DNA from: an uncultured bacterium | Lineage (GTDB): Bacteria; Cyanobacteriota; Vampirovibrionia; Gastranaerophilales; Gastranaerophilaceae | NCBI GenBank assembly: GCA_949296355.1 | Contig: CASFPS010000015.1 | Location: 1-43,189 of the forward strand | DNA: 43,189 nucleotides | Reading direction: 5' to 3' | Shown here: positions 1 to 6,922 of the stretch, one piece after another | Numbering within the stretch: position 1 is the first letter of the stretch | Layout: each line of letters begins with the position of its first letter | Position numbers and translations under genes: made by a program | Notes under the pieces: model-generated | What the model was told of the DNA's origin: nothing | Database searches by the model: none | Seen by the model: the letters and a program-made list of their open reading frames with translations, nothing else

Positions 1-22
1 ATAATGCTTATTTTTATTTATA

Positions 23-358
23 TTATTTCCAGTAAACTTTGAAGTTTTCAATTTCTTCAAGAGTTTTGTGATAATCCCCCTTGAAACAAATCGTTCTATC
101 ATCAATGTAAAGATAAGACGGCAATTTTACATTAGTAACATCTTTAAAAAACTTATCTAAATTGTTATTAATTAGCCATTTAGTTGCAAGCATCAAATTT
201 CTTGATGTAAAAAGATACAATTCAGCACTATGGGATAAACTTTCTAAAAATTCATACGCCCCGATTTTAATTTCAGGGATATAATTTTCATTAAATTTTT
301 CTTTTCCATATTCATTTAGCACACCATCTAAATCAATAAGTATCTTTTTAGTAAACAT
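23..358 (-). CDS. HAD-superfamily phosphatase-like protein
   Basis: Small protein of about 111 residues with HAD phosphatase signatures. Motif I is LIDLDGVLNEY near the N-terminus, with the two Asp that act as nucleophile and acid/base. A Thr/Ser motif II lies in YLFTSRN, and an acidic DD pair (YIDDRTICFKG) sits near the end as motif IV. It lacks a large cap domain and resembles the small 5'-nucleotidase-like or polynucleotide-phosphatase-like HAD proteins; the substrate cannot be told. A longer reading would start at a TTG at 367, but AAAAGG lies only 2 nt before that codon and 11 nt before ATG 358, so I use the ATG. It is divergent from the XRE regulator, and both probably respond to the shared operators. 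Confidence 0.75.
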   Translation of the reverse strand: MFTKKILIDLDGVLNEYGKEKFNENYIPEIKIGAYEFLESLSHSAELYLFTSRNLMLATKWLINNNLDKFFKDVTNVKLPSYLYIDDRTICFKGDYHKTLEEIENFKVYWK

Positions 359-385
359 ATTCAGCAATACCTTTTAAATTTGTTT

Positions 386-399
386 TTGCATGCGTGCAA
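386..399. promoter_or_regulatory. Operator-like palindrome TTGCATGCGTGCAA
   Basis: Near-perfect dyad (TTGCA-4 nt-TGCAA) between the divergent HAD-like gene and the XRE regulator. Its TTGCAT half could double as the -35 of the rightward promoter, whose -10 would be CATAAT at 411-416 (19 nt spacing). A second copy lies 41 bp downstream, about four helical turns, as expected for cooperative repressor binding. The regulatory role is inferred. Confidence 0.6.
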
Positions 400-426
400 A
401 ATTTTAAGGTCATAATAGCATTAAAA

Positions 427-440
427 TTGCATGTATGCAA
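427..440. promoter_or_regulatory. Operator-like palindrome TTGCATGTATGCAA over the XRE start codon
   Basis: Second copy of the dyad, sharing TTGCATG(C/T)(G/A)TGCAA with the first. The ATG of the downstream XRE gene (435-437) lies inside it, so a bound repressor would sit on the gene's own start. This is a classic arrangement for negative autoregulation. Confidence 0.6.
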
Positions 441-647
441 GATGTTGAATTAGTAAAATTAGGCAAACATATAACAAAACTAAGAAAAGAACGAAAGCTT
501 ACGATTAGTGCTTTGTGCTATAAAAATGGTCTTGAACCATCAACAATAAGCAGAATAGAAAAAGGATTAGTAGAGCCTAAATATCTTACATTATTGAATA
601 TTGCCAAGGCTTTCAATTTAACATTAGCTGAATTTTTAAATTTTTAG
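435..647 (+). CDS. XRE-family helix-turn-helix regulator
   Basis: A 70-residue protein that is essentially one Cro/C1-type HTH domain. It begins with LGKHITKLRKERKLTIS, followed by the recognition-helix region LEPSTISRIEKG and the usual tail PKYLTLLNIAKAFNLTLAEF. There is no sensor or dimerisation domain, so it is likely a small dimeric repressor. The start codon is embedded in a TTGCATGTATGCAA palindrome, there is no clear Shine-Dalgarno, and a second palindrome lies 41 bp upstream; it probably represses itself and the divergent phosphatase. Such free-standing XRE proteins occur in phage remnants and toxin-antitoxin modules, but neither a toxin nor an integrase is seen next to it. Confidence 0.88.
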   Translation: MQDVELVKLGKHITKLRKERKLTISALCYKNGLEPSTISRIEKGLVEPKYLTLLNIAKAFNLTLAEFLNF

Positions 648-705
648 TTAGTATCAAAATCTCATTGATAATTTAGGATATCTCAATTTACAAACAAAAA
701 TAAAA

Positions 706-811
706 TTGCACTGTATTGCACTTTCTTGCACTGGGCTAAAATAGGCTTTATGAGCAGGATAGACCCTGAAATAAATTCAGGGTGACAGAAAATTAGTGCA
801 AAAGAGTGCAA
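706..811. repeat. 10-bp-phased TTGCACT / AGTGCAA repeat element with central palindrome
   Basis: TTGCACT occurs at 706-712, 716-722 and 726-732, exactly 10 bp apart, so all copies face the same side of the helix. The inverse AGTGCAA occurs at 795-801 and 805-811, again 10 bp apart. Between them lies ACCCTGAA-ATAAA-TTCAGGGT (763-783). The half-site TTGCA is shared with the operators of the adjacent XRE gene, so these may be further binding sites. An iteron-like or transcribed hairpin function is also possible. Confidence 0.6.
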
Positions 812-921
812 GAAAAGACCCATACATCTCAATACTAAAAAACAGCTTCAATCGTGCTGTCTGTTTGATTTTTTATTAAATTTTCTCCGTCTCAATGTCC
901 CAGAAACATATTATTAGCAAT

Positions 922-953
922 AAAAAAGACCCCATTTATTAGGAGTCTTTTTT
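922..953 (-). terminator. Terminator downstream of tRNA-Ile
   Basis: AAAAAAGAC and GTCTTTTTT flank a short centre with a partial CCC/AGG extension. The symmetric A and T tracts make it potentially bidirectional. It starts 3 nt beyond the 3' end of the tRNA on the minus strand. Confidence 0.75.
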
Positions 954-956
954 ATA

Positions 957-1030
<74 letters not shown>

Positions 1031-1103
1031 ATACTGTCAAATTTTCATACCGGCTAGTTGAGGATTAATAAAGCCTTTTCTTCATTTTCCCCCGGCAATT
1101 TCT

Positions 1104-1132
1104 AATCTAGCATAGACATTTTTTGAAATCAA
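1104..1132 (-). promoter_or_regulatory. Putative promoter of tRNA-Ile
   Basis: Read on the minus strand, TTGATT and TAGATT are 17 nt apart and end about 74 nt upstream of the tRNA 5' end. It is the best sigma70-like pair I can see there, inferred from consensus only. Confidence 0.4.
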
Positions 1133-1190
1133 GTCTTTTTTATTTGAGAATTTGTTATTTTTAGAGTAAACTTTTCTTGGAGACTAATTT

Positions 1191-2699
1191 ATGACTATTT
1201 TATATATTTACATAACTTTATTTACTGTTTATTTCATTGTTCTGGCTCTCAGGAGCGTTAAACCGTCAAGAAAAATCAGGGACAAATACACTTCTAAAGA
1301 CTCAAATATTTGTGTTGTAGTCTACGCGTCAGGTGAAGCAAATACTCTTGACAACCTCTTAAAACAGCTTAAACATCAGGATTACCCAAAACAAAGATAT
1401 ACTATTTACGCAATTCTGGATAAATGTAAAAAGTCCTCTGATGTAACTCTAAAAAGTGATCTGGATATTAATTTTATTACTATCGATAATCTGGAACCTA
1501 TAGGAAAAAGTCAGGCGTATTCCATTCTGGCAGAAAAACTCGCCGAAACTCCGAATCTGGATGCTTATGTTTTTCTTGATGCTAAGAATTATGTCGACTC
1601 GGATTTTCTTACAAATGTAAACTATTATTTATCCAAGTATGATGTTTTCATGCCAATGGTAAATTATATCCAAGAAGAAAAAGGATTTACCCCTCTGGAA
1701 AATATTAAATCGACTTTTTCAAGGTACTGTTCAAAATTTATATACACATCAAGAACCAGATTAGGGCTGGCAAATCTTATCAACACTGATTCTTTTATTA
1801 TAAAAAAAGCCCTGCTTGATAAAATAGAATCTTTTGAATTTCAGGATAAAGTTGCAGAAATTAAATATACCGTAAAACTTGCCAATGAAGGTGTGCATGT
1901 CGCATTTATTGATGATTTAAAAGTTTATACATCAATCGTTAACTATGATTCCAGAATACCTTCTCTATCTAAGAGAATTAATATTTTCTGGAACAATGTA
2001 ACCCATTGTCCGAATTTTCTGACTCTTGAATATGTATGTTCGCTCATTCAGCCGAACTGGCTTGTATGTTTGCTTGCTTATGCAATTTTATTACACCATG
2101 CCTACGCATTTCCGTTCTGGACAAGTTATACGACAATACTTATTACATTTATAATTCTTGCGCTTGCCTTCTGCATAAGTATTATGAGCACAAAACTATA
2201 CGCAAAAGAACATTTATATTTGTTCGCTTATCCTATTTATTCCGTAGGTCATATAATAAAAAATCTTCCGCCAATAAGAGGAACAAGAAATCTTATAAAG
2301 AAAGCAAGAAGAAAGCATAATATTGAAAAAATGGTTACTAATATTATCGTAACCGACGGCAAAAAAGACTTTCAATGCCAGCTGGAGTTAATATCAGATG
2401 ACGGGCTTGCAAAAGTAAAATTTATAAACAGAGGAAAAACTTACCTTACTAAAAACAATCACCTGAGAATGGTTGATGCAATCCGTGAGTTGTCGGATAA
2501 ACTTTCAGATTACGGGTTATCTATGAAAGTATGTCAGTGCTGCAAATATTTTCAGCCATTAATTGATGGTTCTACAAACATGGTTAAAGGCTGCTGCAAC
2601 TGCAAATTCCAGGGACGGGTTGAAGGTGATATTATACCGACTCTCGTATGGAATACCTGTCCGAAGTTTGAAGAACAGAATGTTGTAAAACTGTTTTAA
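1191..2699 (+). CDS. Membrane glycosyltransferase family 2 protein with Cys-rich C-terminal tail
   Basis: A 502-residue protein with one N-terminal membrane segment (about residues 2-20) and a processive-type GT2 domain (about 38-270). The GT2 part contains the acidic FLDAKNYVDSDFL stretch, the position of the usual D-x-D metal site. Hydrophobic segments follow at about 285-345, then a soluble tail. This layout matches cellulose-synthase-like or N-acetylglucosaminyltransferase-like enzymes that polymerise and extrude polysaccharide. The tail ends with clustered cysteines (VCQCCKYF, then GCCNCKF, then a late WNTC) that look metal-binding and are not part of the family. GGAG lies 8 nt before the ATG, and a TTGAGA/TAAACT pair (17 nt) precedes it. 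Sugar donor and product are unknown. Confidence 0.8.
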   Translation: MTILYIYITLFTVYFIVLALRSVKPSRKIRDKYTSKDSNICVVVYASGEANTLDNLLKQLKHQDYPKQRYTIYAILDKCKKSSDVTLKSDLDINFITIDNLEPIGKSQAYSILAEKLAETPNLDAYVFLDAKNYVDSDFLTNVNYYLSKYDVFMPMVNYIQEEKGFTPLENIKSTFSRYCSKFIYTSRTRLGLANLINTDSFIIKKALLDKIESFEFQDKVAEIKYTVKLANEGVHVAFIDDLKVYTSIVNYDSRIPSLSKRINIFWNNVTHCPNFLTLEYVCSLIQPNWLVCLLAYAILLHHAYAFPFWTSYTTILITFIILALAFCISIMSTKLYAKEHLYLFAYPIYSVGHIIKNLPPIRGTRNLIKKARRKHNIEKMVTNIIVTDGKKDFQCQLELISDDGLAKVKFINRGKTYLTKNNHLRMVDAIRELSDKLSDYGLSMKVCQCCKYFQPLIDGSTNMVKGCCNCKFQGRVEGDIIPTLVWNTCPKFEEQNVVKLF

Positions 2700-2703
2700 A
2701 AAT

Positions 2704-3561
2704 TTATTGCAGATAAGCTGTATCTAAAAATTTAATTCTGAAATCGCTTCCTGCAGGAATTGAGACATGCCCGCCTTTTGAGAAAAAGGCGCAAATCGGA
2801 GAGGTTAGAGTATTTAGACCGAGACAGATTGTACCATAAGCAAGCGGAAACGGCGAGAACAGAAGAGTTGCTCCGTCACCTCCGAGGTCTACTGTCAGGT
2901 TAAACATTCTACCGAAGAGCGTTCTTCCCCAGTTTCCTTTTTTCCACATTGTTTTTAAGAAAGTCCTGTCCCCTTTTATATTGTTTAAAAATATCATCTT
3001 ATCATCCGCTCTTGTAATATATGCATTTATAGGAACAGTTTTTCCTTTATAAGTCATGCTTCTTACTCTTATAACAACAAGTCCGCCGTTGCAGGTTATC
3101 TGCGGTCTGTGAACTTCAAGAATTTCTCCTGTAAAAGCAGTTCCTGCCGGAATTGTATATTTTCTTTTTACAATTGGAGTTTTAGTGCTGAATTTTACTG
3201 TATTTCCTTTTGCAAGCCAGTCGGAAATTTTAGTTGAATTTACAACATCAAAAGAGGTTCCTTTGCGGATTTTTATAGCGTTTGATGAGATTGTATTTTG
3301 AACAGGGATATCTTTTACCGGCTCTATTTCTTTATCAATAGCTTTGTTTACTGTTTCATTTTGTTTATCGTATTTTGAAATCTCCGGCAGTGAAGGCAGA
3401 GACTCTTCTTCCGAACTCCCTGTATGAGTGTCGTCAACAAGTTTAGATGAATTGTAGTTTTTTCTGATTTCATCGTCTACTGTCATGTCCAGATCAAATG
3501 CCTGAACAAAATTTGTAGACAAAATAAATATTAAACAAGCTATAACTGCATTTTTATTCAT
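2704..3561 (-). CDS. Secreted or periplasmic protein of unknown function (IPAGT-type)
   Basis: A 285-residue protein with a clear Sec signal peptide (MNKNAVIACLIFILSTNFVQA, cleavage after about residue 21), an acidic low-complexity linker to about residue 95, then a beta-rich domain with IPAGTAFTGEILE and a second IPAGSDF near the end. The core (gate-keeping hydrophobic strand, 'IPAGT', then a GK-V-P-I-N-A-Y-I block) is matched by the secreted protein at 38754-39461, so the two are paralogs. The function is unknown. It converges on the GT2 gene with only 4 nt between them and diverges from the next operon. A cell-envelope role is inferred only from the signal peptide. Confidence 0.7.
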   Translation of the reverse strand: MNKNAVIACLIFILSTNFVQAFDLDMTVDDEIRKNYNSSKLVDDTHTGSSEEESLPSLPEISKYDKQNETVNKAIDKEIEPVKDIPVQNTISSNAIKIRKGTSFDVVNSTKISDWLAKGNTVKFSTKTPIVKRKYTIPAGTAFTGEILEVHRPQITCNGGLVVIRVRSMTYKGKTVPINAYITRADDKMIFLNNIKGDRTFLKTMWKKGNWGRTLFGRMFNLTVDLGGDGATLLFSPFPLAYGTICLGLNTLTSPICAFFSKGGHVSIPAGSDFRIKFLDTAYLQ

Positions 3562-3673
3562 AATTCACTCTGCTTCCAAAATAATTGTAACAAAATTGTA
3601 AACAACTAGCAAAAAAAATTTTCCTTTGTTTTATGATAAATGTGTAGACAGTTAATTTAGATTGGAAACTATG

Positions 3674-5071
3674 ATGAAGATTCATACAACGCAAAATCTA
3701 AACTCGTTGGGAAGAATGCAATCAACCAACAATGTACCTATCCCATCAAATGAGCTTAGATTAAATTATTCGGAACGCATGCGAAAGCAGCACCTTTATG
3801 ACCAACAAGATACGTATGAGGGAAATGTGTCTTTTAAGGGCAAAAAAGAGATTATTCAAAAAGTTATAGATAACACGAAAAACACCGCGGGTAAAGAGAA
3901 GAAATGGTATGATAAAATTCTCACCAGCGGTGTTTTTGATAAGTTACTTGATTCAATGAATCAGGAAGTATTTATTCAAGCGGCTATTTCATTTTTAATC
4001 TGTACTTTCTTAAGACCGCTTGCAATTATGGCTATACCAACTAAGAAAAGCAAAGAAGATAATATATACGCATCCGCTCACTCAATTTCTTCAGGTGTTG
4101 TCGGACTAATTTCTCCGATATTCTTAGCAATGCCGTTCACTAAAGGCTTGAAATACGCTATGCAAAATCTGGTTAAGAACTTCAAGACCAAAACTCTTGA
4201 AACTATGTATCCGAACTTAAATATTGATTCAATCTGGAAAGATAAAGCTGCTAATATAAGAAAACCGATGAATGAATGGAAAGATATTTACGGTAATCCG
4301 TTCTCAAAAGAATTTAAGGATGTAATCAAGGTTGCAAAGCCTAAACATATATCAGAAGTATCAGAAGGAACTTTAAAATCAATAGGGGCTGATATTAACC
4401 TTGCCGAGATGAAAGGTAAATCTGCAAATGAATGGGTTGACAGAAACGGCAATAAACTGCACATTGATTTGAAAGATATGTTTGTATCTGTTAGAGAAGA
4501 CGGTGTCGGACAAAACTTCTTCTCTCTTCAACATATGGATGAAGGTTTCTTAAAAGAAGTATTCCCGACAGTTGATTTGAATACAATCAAGAAAGACGGA
4601 CAGAGATTGCATACGGATTTCTGGAAAAATGCAGACGGAACACCGTTTAAGTTAGATATGGATGCAATTCATATTTCTTCATACAGAGAAACAACCGATG
4701 CAATACCGCTTTATACGGGCAAAAAGAGATTTGATACAAAAGATAAAGTTGAAAAATATGTATCTTATCAAACAAATAACGGTATAAAAGACAAGAGCAG
4801 GGTTCCTGACAAATTAGGCTCGCCGGTTGAGCAAAAATATCTGGATGCTGATTTGAATAATGAAATTTCAGACAAATTGCTGACCTGGCTGCCTGATATT
4901 GTTACAAGACCTTTTGTTGCAGCTGCAACGATTGCATTAATACCTCTTGTTCTTAAAAACATATTCCACCTGGAAAAAGGTAAAAAACCACAACCGACAG
5001 AAAATACTCAAAAAAATATAGACTTAAATCCTAAAAAAGAAGATATTTCTGCCAGAAAGGCGGTGGCATAA
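3674..5071 (+). CDS. Membrane protein with N-terminal F-K-G motif and three tandem internal repeats
   Basis: About 465 residues, not recognised. The N-terminus (MKIHTTQNLNSLGRM) is polar and Asn/Ser-rich with no signal peptide, and NVSFKGKKE follows at about residue 50; similar F-x-G motifs occur in other proteins of this window. Hydrophobic stretches lie at about 100-125, 140-160 and near 405-430. Between them I see three tandem units of about 59 residues (starting near 174, 234 and 292) with the pattern L-x4-P-x-(L/V)-(D/N)-x2-(I/M), then N-E-W-x-D-x2-G-N or its equivalent. The tail NIDLNPKKED resembles the tail of the next protein. A TTG at 3662 is a possible longer start, but GGAA is best placed for ATG 3671 or 3674. 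The stop overlaps the next start (TAATG). Confidence 0.65.
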   Translation: MKIHTTQNLNSLGRMQSTNNVPIPSNELRLNYSERMRKQHLYDQQDTYEGNVSFKGKKEIIQKVIDNTKNTAGKEKKWYDKILTSGVFDKLLDSMNQEVFIQAAISFLICTFLRPLAIMAIPTKKSKEDNIYASAHSISSGVVGLISPIFLAMPFTKGLKYAMQNLVKNFKTKTLETMYPNLNIDSIWKDKAANIRKPMNEWKDIYGNPFSKEFKDVIKVAKPKHISEVSEGTLKSIGADINLAEMKGKSANEWVDRNGNKLHIDLKDMFVSVREDGVGQNFFSLQHMDEGFLKEVFPTVDLNTIKKDGQRLHTDFWKNADGTPFKLDMDAIHISSYRETTDAIPLYTGKKRFDTKDKVEKYVSYQTNNGIKDKSRVPDKLGSPVEQKYLDADLNNEISDKLLTWLPDIVTRPFVAAATIALIPLVLKNIFHLEKGKKPQPTENTQKNIDLNPKKEDISARKAVA

Positions 5072-5844
5072 TGAGAATACAAAATATTAATAATTATCCG
5101 CAATACAAGCAATATAATGTAAACAGAAATAAATATAACGACAATTCTCAAAAAACAGGTAACATAGATAATGTAGCATTCAAGGCAAAATTCTGGGACA
5201 AGGTCGGCAAGTTTTTCGGAGAAAAATATGCAGAGCCAATGTATAACAAAGAATGGGTTCACAAAACTTCTGAAAAATTATCAAAATTCCCGGGGCAAAT
5301 GACCCAGCACATGTCAGTTCTTGGTTCTCTATTAACCTCCAGTGTTTATATGGAACAAACCCTTACCAAAAAGGATCTGGATAAAAAGAGAAGAAAAACT
5401 CTTGCAATCAACCAGGGATTAGGATTCATAGTTCCGACAGCGCTCGGGTACTGGGTTGATACTAAACTGAGAGAAAAGAATAAAAAACTTGAGTATAGAT
5501 ATGCAGGTATTCAGGAACAGAAAAAAGCTTTAGGTCAGATTTCTGCTGAAAAAGCAGCTGAACTTGAAGCAAAATTGGGAAGACGTCTAAAAGGTTTTAA
5601 AACCCTTGCTACACTGTTAACATTCTCACTAATTTACAGATTCTTTACACCTGTTGCAATTACTCCGCTTGCAAACTGGCTAGGACGTAAATTCTTCGGT
5701 GAAGATGAAGCTCCTAAAGAAAAGGCAGCTGAAACGACTTTGAAGCCTGATAATACTGCTGCGGCTAAAGAAATTGTTTTAGAGCCAAATGTTGGAAAAG
5801 CAAAAGAAATTGAATTAAATCCAGAATATAAGCAATCAGCTTAA
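5071..5844 (+). CDS. Membrane protein with N-terminal F-K-A motif, partner of upstream gene
   Basis: 257 residues, function unknown. The Asn/Tyr/Gln-rich N-terminus is followed by NVAFKAKFWDK near residue 35. There are hydrophobic segments around residues 113-130 and 180-205, with a charged Lys/Glu helix between them (about 135-175). The C-terminus EIELNPEYKQSA echoes the NIDLNP tail of the upstream protein. Its start overlaps the stop of the preceding gene by one base, so the two are translationally coupled and probably act together. A strong terminator follows. No transport or enzymatic motif is visible. Confidence 0.65.
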   Translation: MRIQNINNYPQYKQYNVNRNKYNDNSQKTGNIDNVAFKAKFWDKVGKFFGEKYAEPMYNKEWVHKTSEKLSKFPGQMTQHMSVLGSLLTSSVYMEQTLTKKDLDKKRRKTLAINQGLGFIVPTALGYWVDTKLREKNKKLEYRYAGIQEQKKALGQISAEKAAELEAKLGRRLKGFKTLATLLTFSLIYRFFTPVAITPLANWLGRKFFGEDEAPKEKAAETTLKPDNTAAAKEIVLEPNVGKAKEIELNPEYKQSA

Positions 5845-5876
5845 TAACATAAATGCAAACCTAATGTGTACATACT

Positions 5877-5915
5877 AAAGCTGTTTTGAAAATTTATTTC
5901 AGAGCAGCTTTTTTT
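5877..5915 (+). terminator. Rho-independent terminator of the two-gene membrane-protein operon
   Basis: AAAGCTG and CAGCTTT arms plus an inner TTTGAAA/TTTCA stem, followed by a run of T. It begins 33 nt after the stop at 5844. Confidence 0.85.
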
Positions 5916-5931
5916 ATATTAAAATAAATGT
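5915..5931 (+). promoter_or_regulatory. Putative short-leader promoter (-10 box) of birA
   Basis: TATATT at 5915-5920 is followed by exactly 11 nt and then the birA ATG, with no Shine-Dalgarno. If transcription starts about 7 nt after the -10 box, the leader is only about 4 nt. It overlaps the T-tract of the preceding terminator. Confidence 0.4.
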
Positions 5932-6651
5932 ATGAATTTATTTTATTTAGAAGAGATTGATTCTACTAATAAATATGCAAAAGAGCATATTCAAAATTTA
6001 TCCGATAAAACTGTAGTGTATACTTTCAACCAGACAAACGGCAGAGGAAGATTAGAAAGGAAATGGAGTTATTTAGGGAAAGATAATATTTATGCGTCCA
6101 TTGTTCTTAAACCGTCAGAACAAATGAGAGAGGTTTATTCAAATTTAACCCAGTATTTATGCGTAGTTCTCGCCCAAACTTTTGAAGAATACGGAGTTGA
6201 ACCTAAAATTAAATGGCCGAATGATATTCAGATTAATTCAAAAAAAATATCGGGAATTTTAGCGGAAGGTGTTATTGAAAAAGGAAAACTTGAAGGGCTT
6301 GTTTTAGGTTTCGGAATAAATTTGAATACAAAAAAAGAATTATTAGACAAAATTGATCAGCCGGCAACTTCTTTAAATATTGAAACAAGTAAAACTATTG
6401 ATAAAGAAATTTTTCTTAAAAAACTTTTAGAGAGATTTTGTTTGAGGTATGATAAATTTATTGAAACAGGTTTTTTATTAATAAAAGAAGAGTATTTAAA
6501 AAGAGCCGGTTTTCTCAATAAAAATATTTCTGTAAAAGTCTTTGACAGGACAATCTCGGGAATTGCTAAAGATATAACTGATAGCGGCGCTTTAAAATTA
6601 ATTGATAACAATAATCAAGAACATATACTTTTGATAGGAGACATAGTATGA
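5932..6651 (+). CDS. birA: Biotin--[biotin carboxyl carrier] protein ligase
   Basis: A 239-residue class I biotin protein ligase without an N-terminal repressor HTH. It activates biotin as biotinyl-AMP and attaches it to a carrier lysine. Visible motifs are DSTNKYAKE at 10-18, the adenylate-binding loop NGRGRLERKW at 36-45 (G-R-G-R-x2-R), KWPNDI at 94-99, and KKISGILAEG at 104-113 with the catalytic lysine region. A small C-terminal SH3-like part follows. It is the first gene of the sodium-pump operon: its TGA overlaps the oadG ATG by 4 nt, and the biotin acceptor is the last domain of oadA two genes downstream. A ligase dedicated to, or at least co-expressed with, its substrate is the natural reading. 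Confidence 0.95.
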   Translation: MNLFYLEEIDSTNKYAKEHIQNLSDKTVVYTFNQTNGRGRLERKWSYLGKDNIYASIVLKPSEQMREVYSNLTQYLCVVLAQTFEEYGVEPKIKWPNDIQINSKKISGILAEGVIEKGKLEGLVLGFGINLNTKKELLDKIDQPATSLNIETSKTIDKEIFLKKLLERFCLRYDKFIETGFLLIKEEYLKRAGFLNKNISVKVFDRTISGIAKDITDSGALKLIDNNNQEHILLIGDIV

Positions 6652-6884
6652 GTGAAACATTAGTACAAAGCTTAACCGTAATGTTCATAGGGATGGGCAC
6701 TGTGCTCGCTTTTTTGTGCACAACAATTATCTCGATGATAATTATGGCAAAAGTTGTTAAAAAGATTAACCGGATTTTTCCGGAAGCTGTTCCTCAAGCA
6801 GCAGGAACCTGCAAAGTTGCTCAAGCGGCAAATGAAGATGAAAACATTGCAGTTGCAATACTTTCCGCAATATTAAAAAAATAA
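6648..6884 (+). CDS. oadG: Sodium-pump decarboxylase gamma subunit (OadG family)
   Basis: A 78-residue protein with one N-terminal transmembrane helix (about residues 6-33, LTVMFIGMGTVLAFLC being typical of OadG), a basic stretch and an Ala/Glu-rich C-terminal tail. OadG subunits hold the alpha (carboxyltransferase) and beta (sodium-translocating) subunits together and help assembly. AGGAG lies 7 nt before the ATG, which overlaps the birA stop. The tail is shorter than in many OadG proteins. Its position between birA and oadA-oadB supports the call. Confidence 0.88.
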   Translation: MSETLVQSLTVMFIGMGTVLAFLCTTIISMIIMAKVVKKINRIFPEAVPQAAGTCKVAQAANEDENIAVAILSAILKK

Positions 6885-6922
6885 GATTTTATTAATTGTC
6901 AAAATAAAGAGAGGTAGAACAA

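Larger units (their letters stand above)
648..956. other. Intergenic region with phased repeats and no gene
   Basis: I see no credible coding region here. It holds three direct TTGCACT repeats (706, 716, 726) and two inverted AGTGCAA copies (795, 805), a perfect 8-bp palindrome at 763-783, a weak hairpin around 837-876 followed by a T-rich stretch that may terminate the XRE transcript, and the terminator of the tRNA gene at 922-953. Confidence 0.7.

Noticed and set aside
706-811. CRISPR array
   Set aside because: The repeats are 7 bp at 10-bp intervals with no spacers of CRISPR length and no cas genes nearby.
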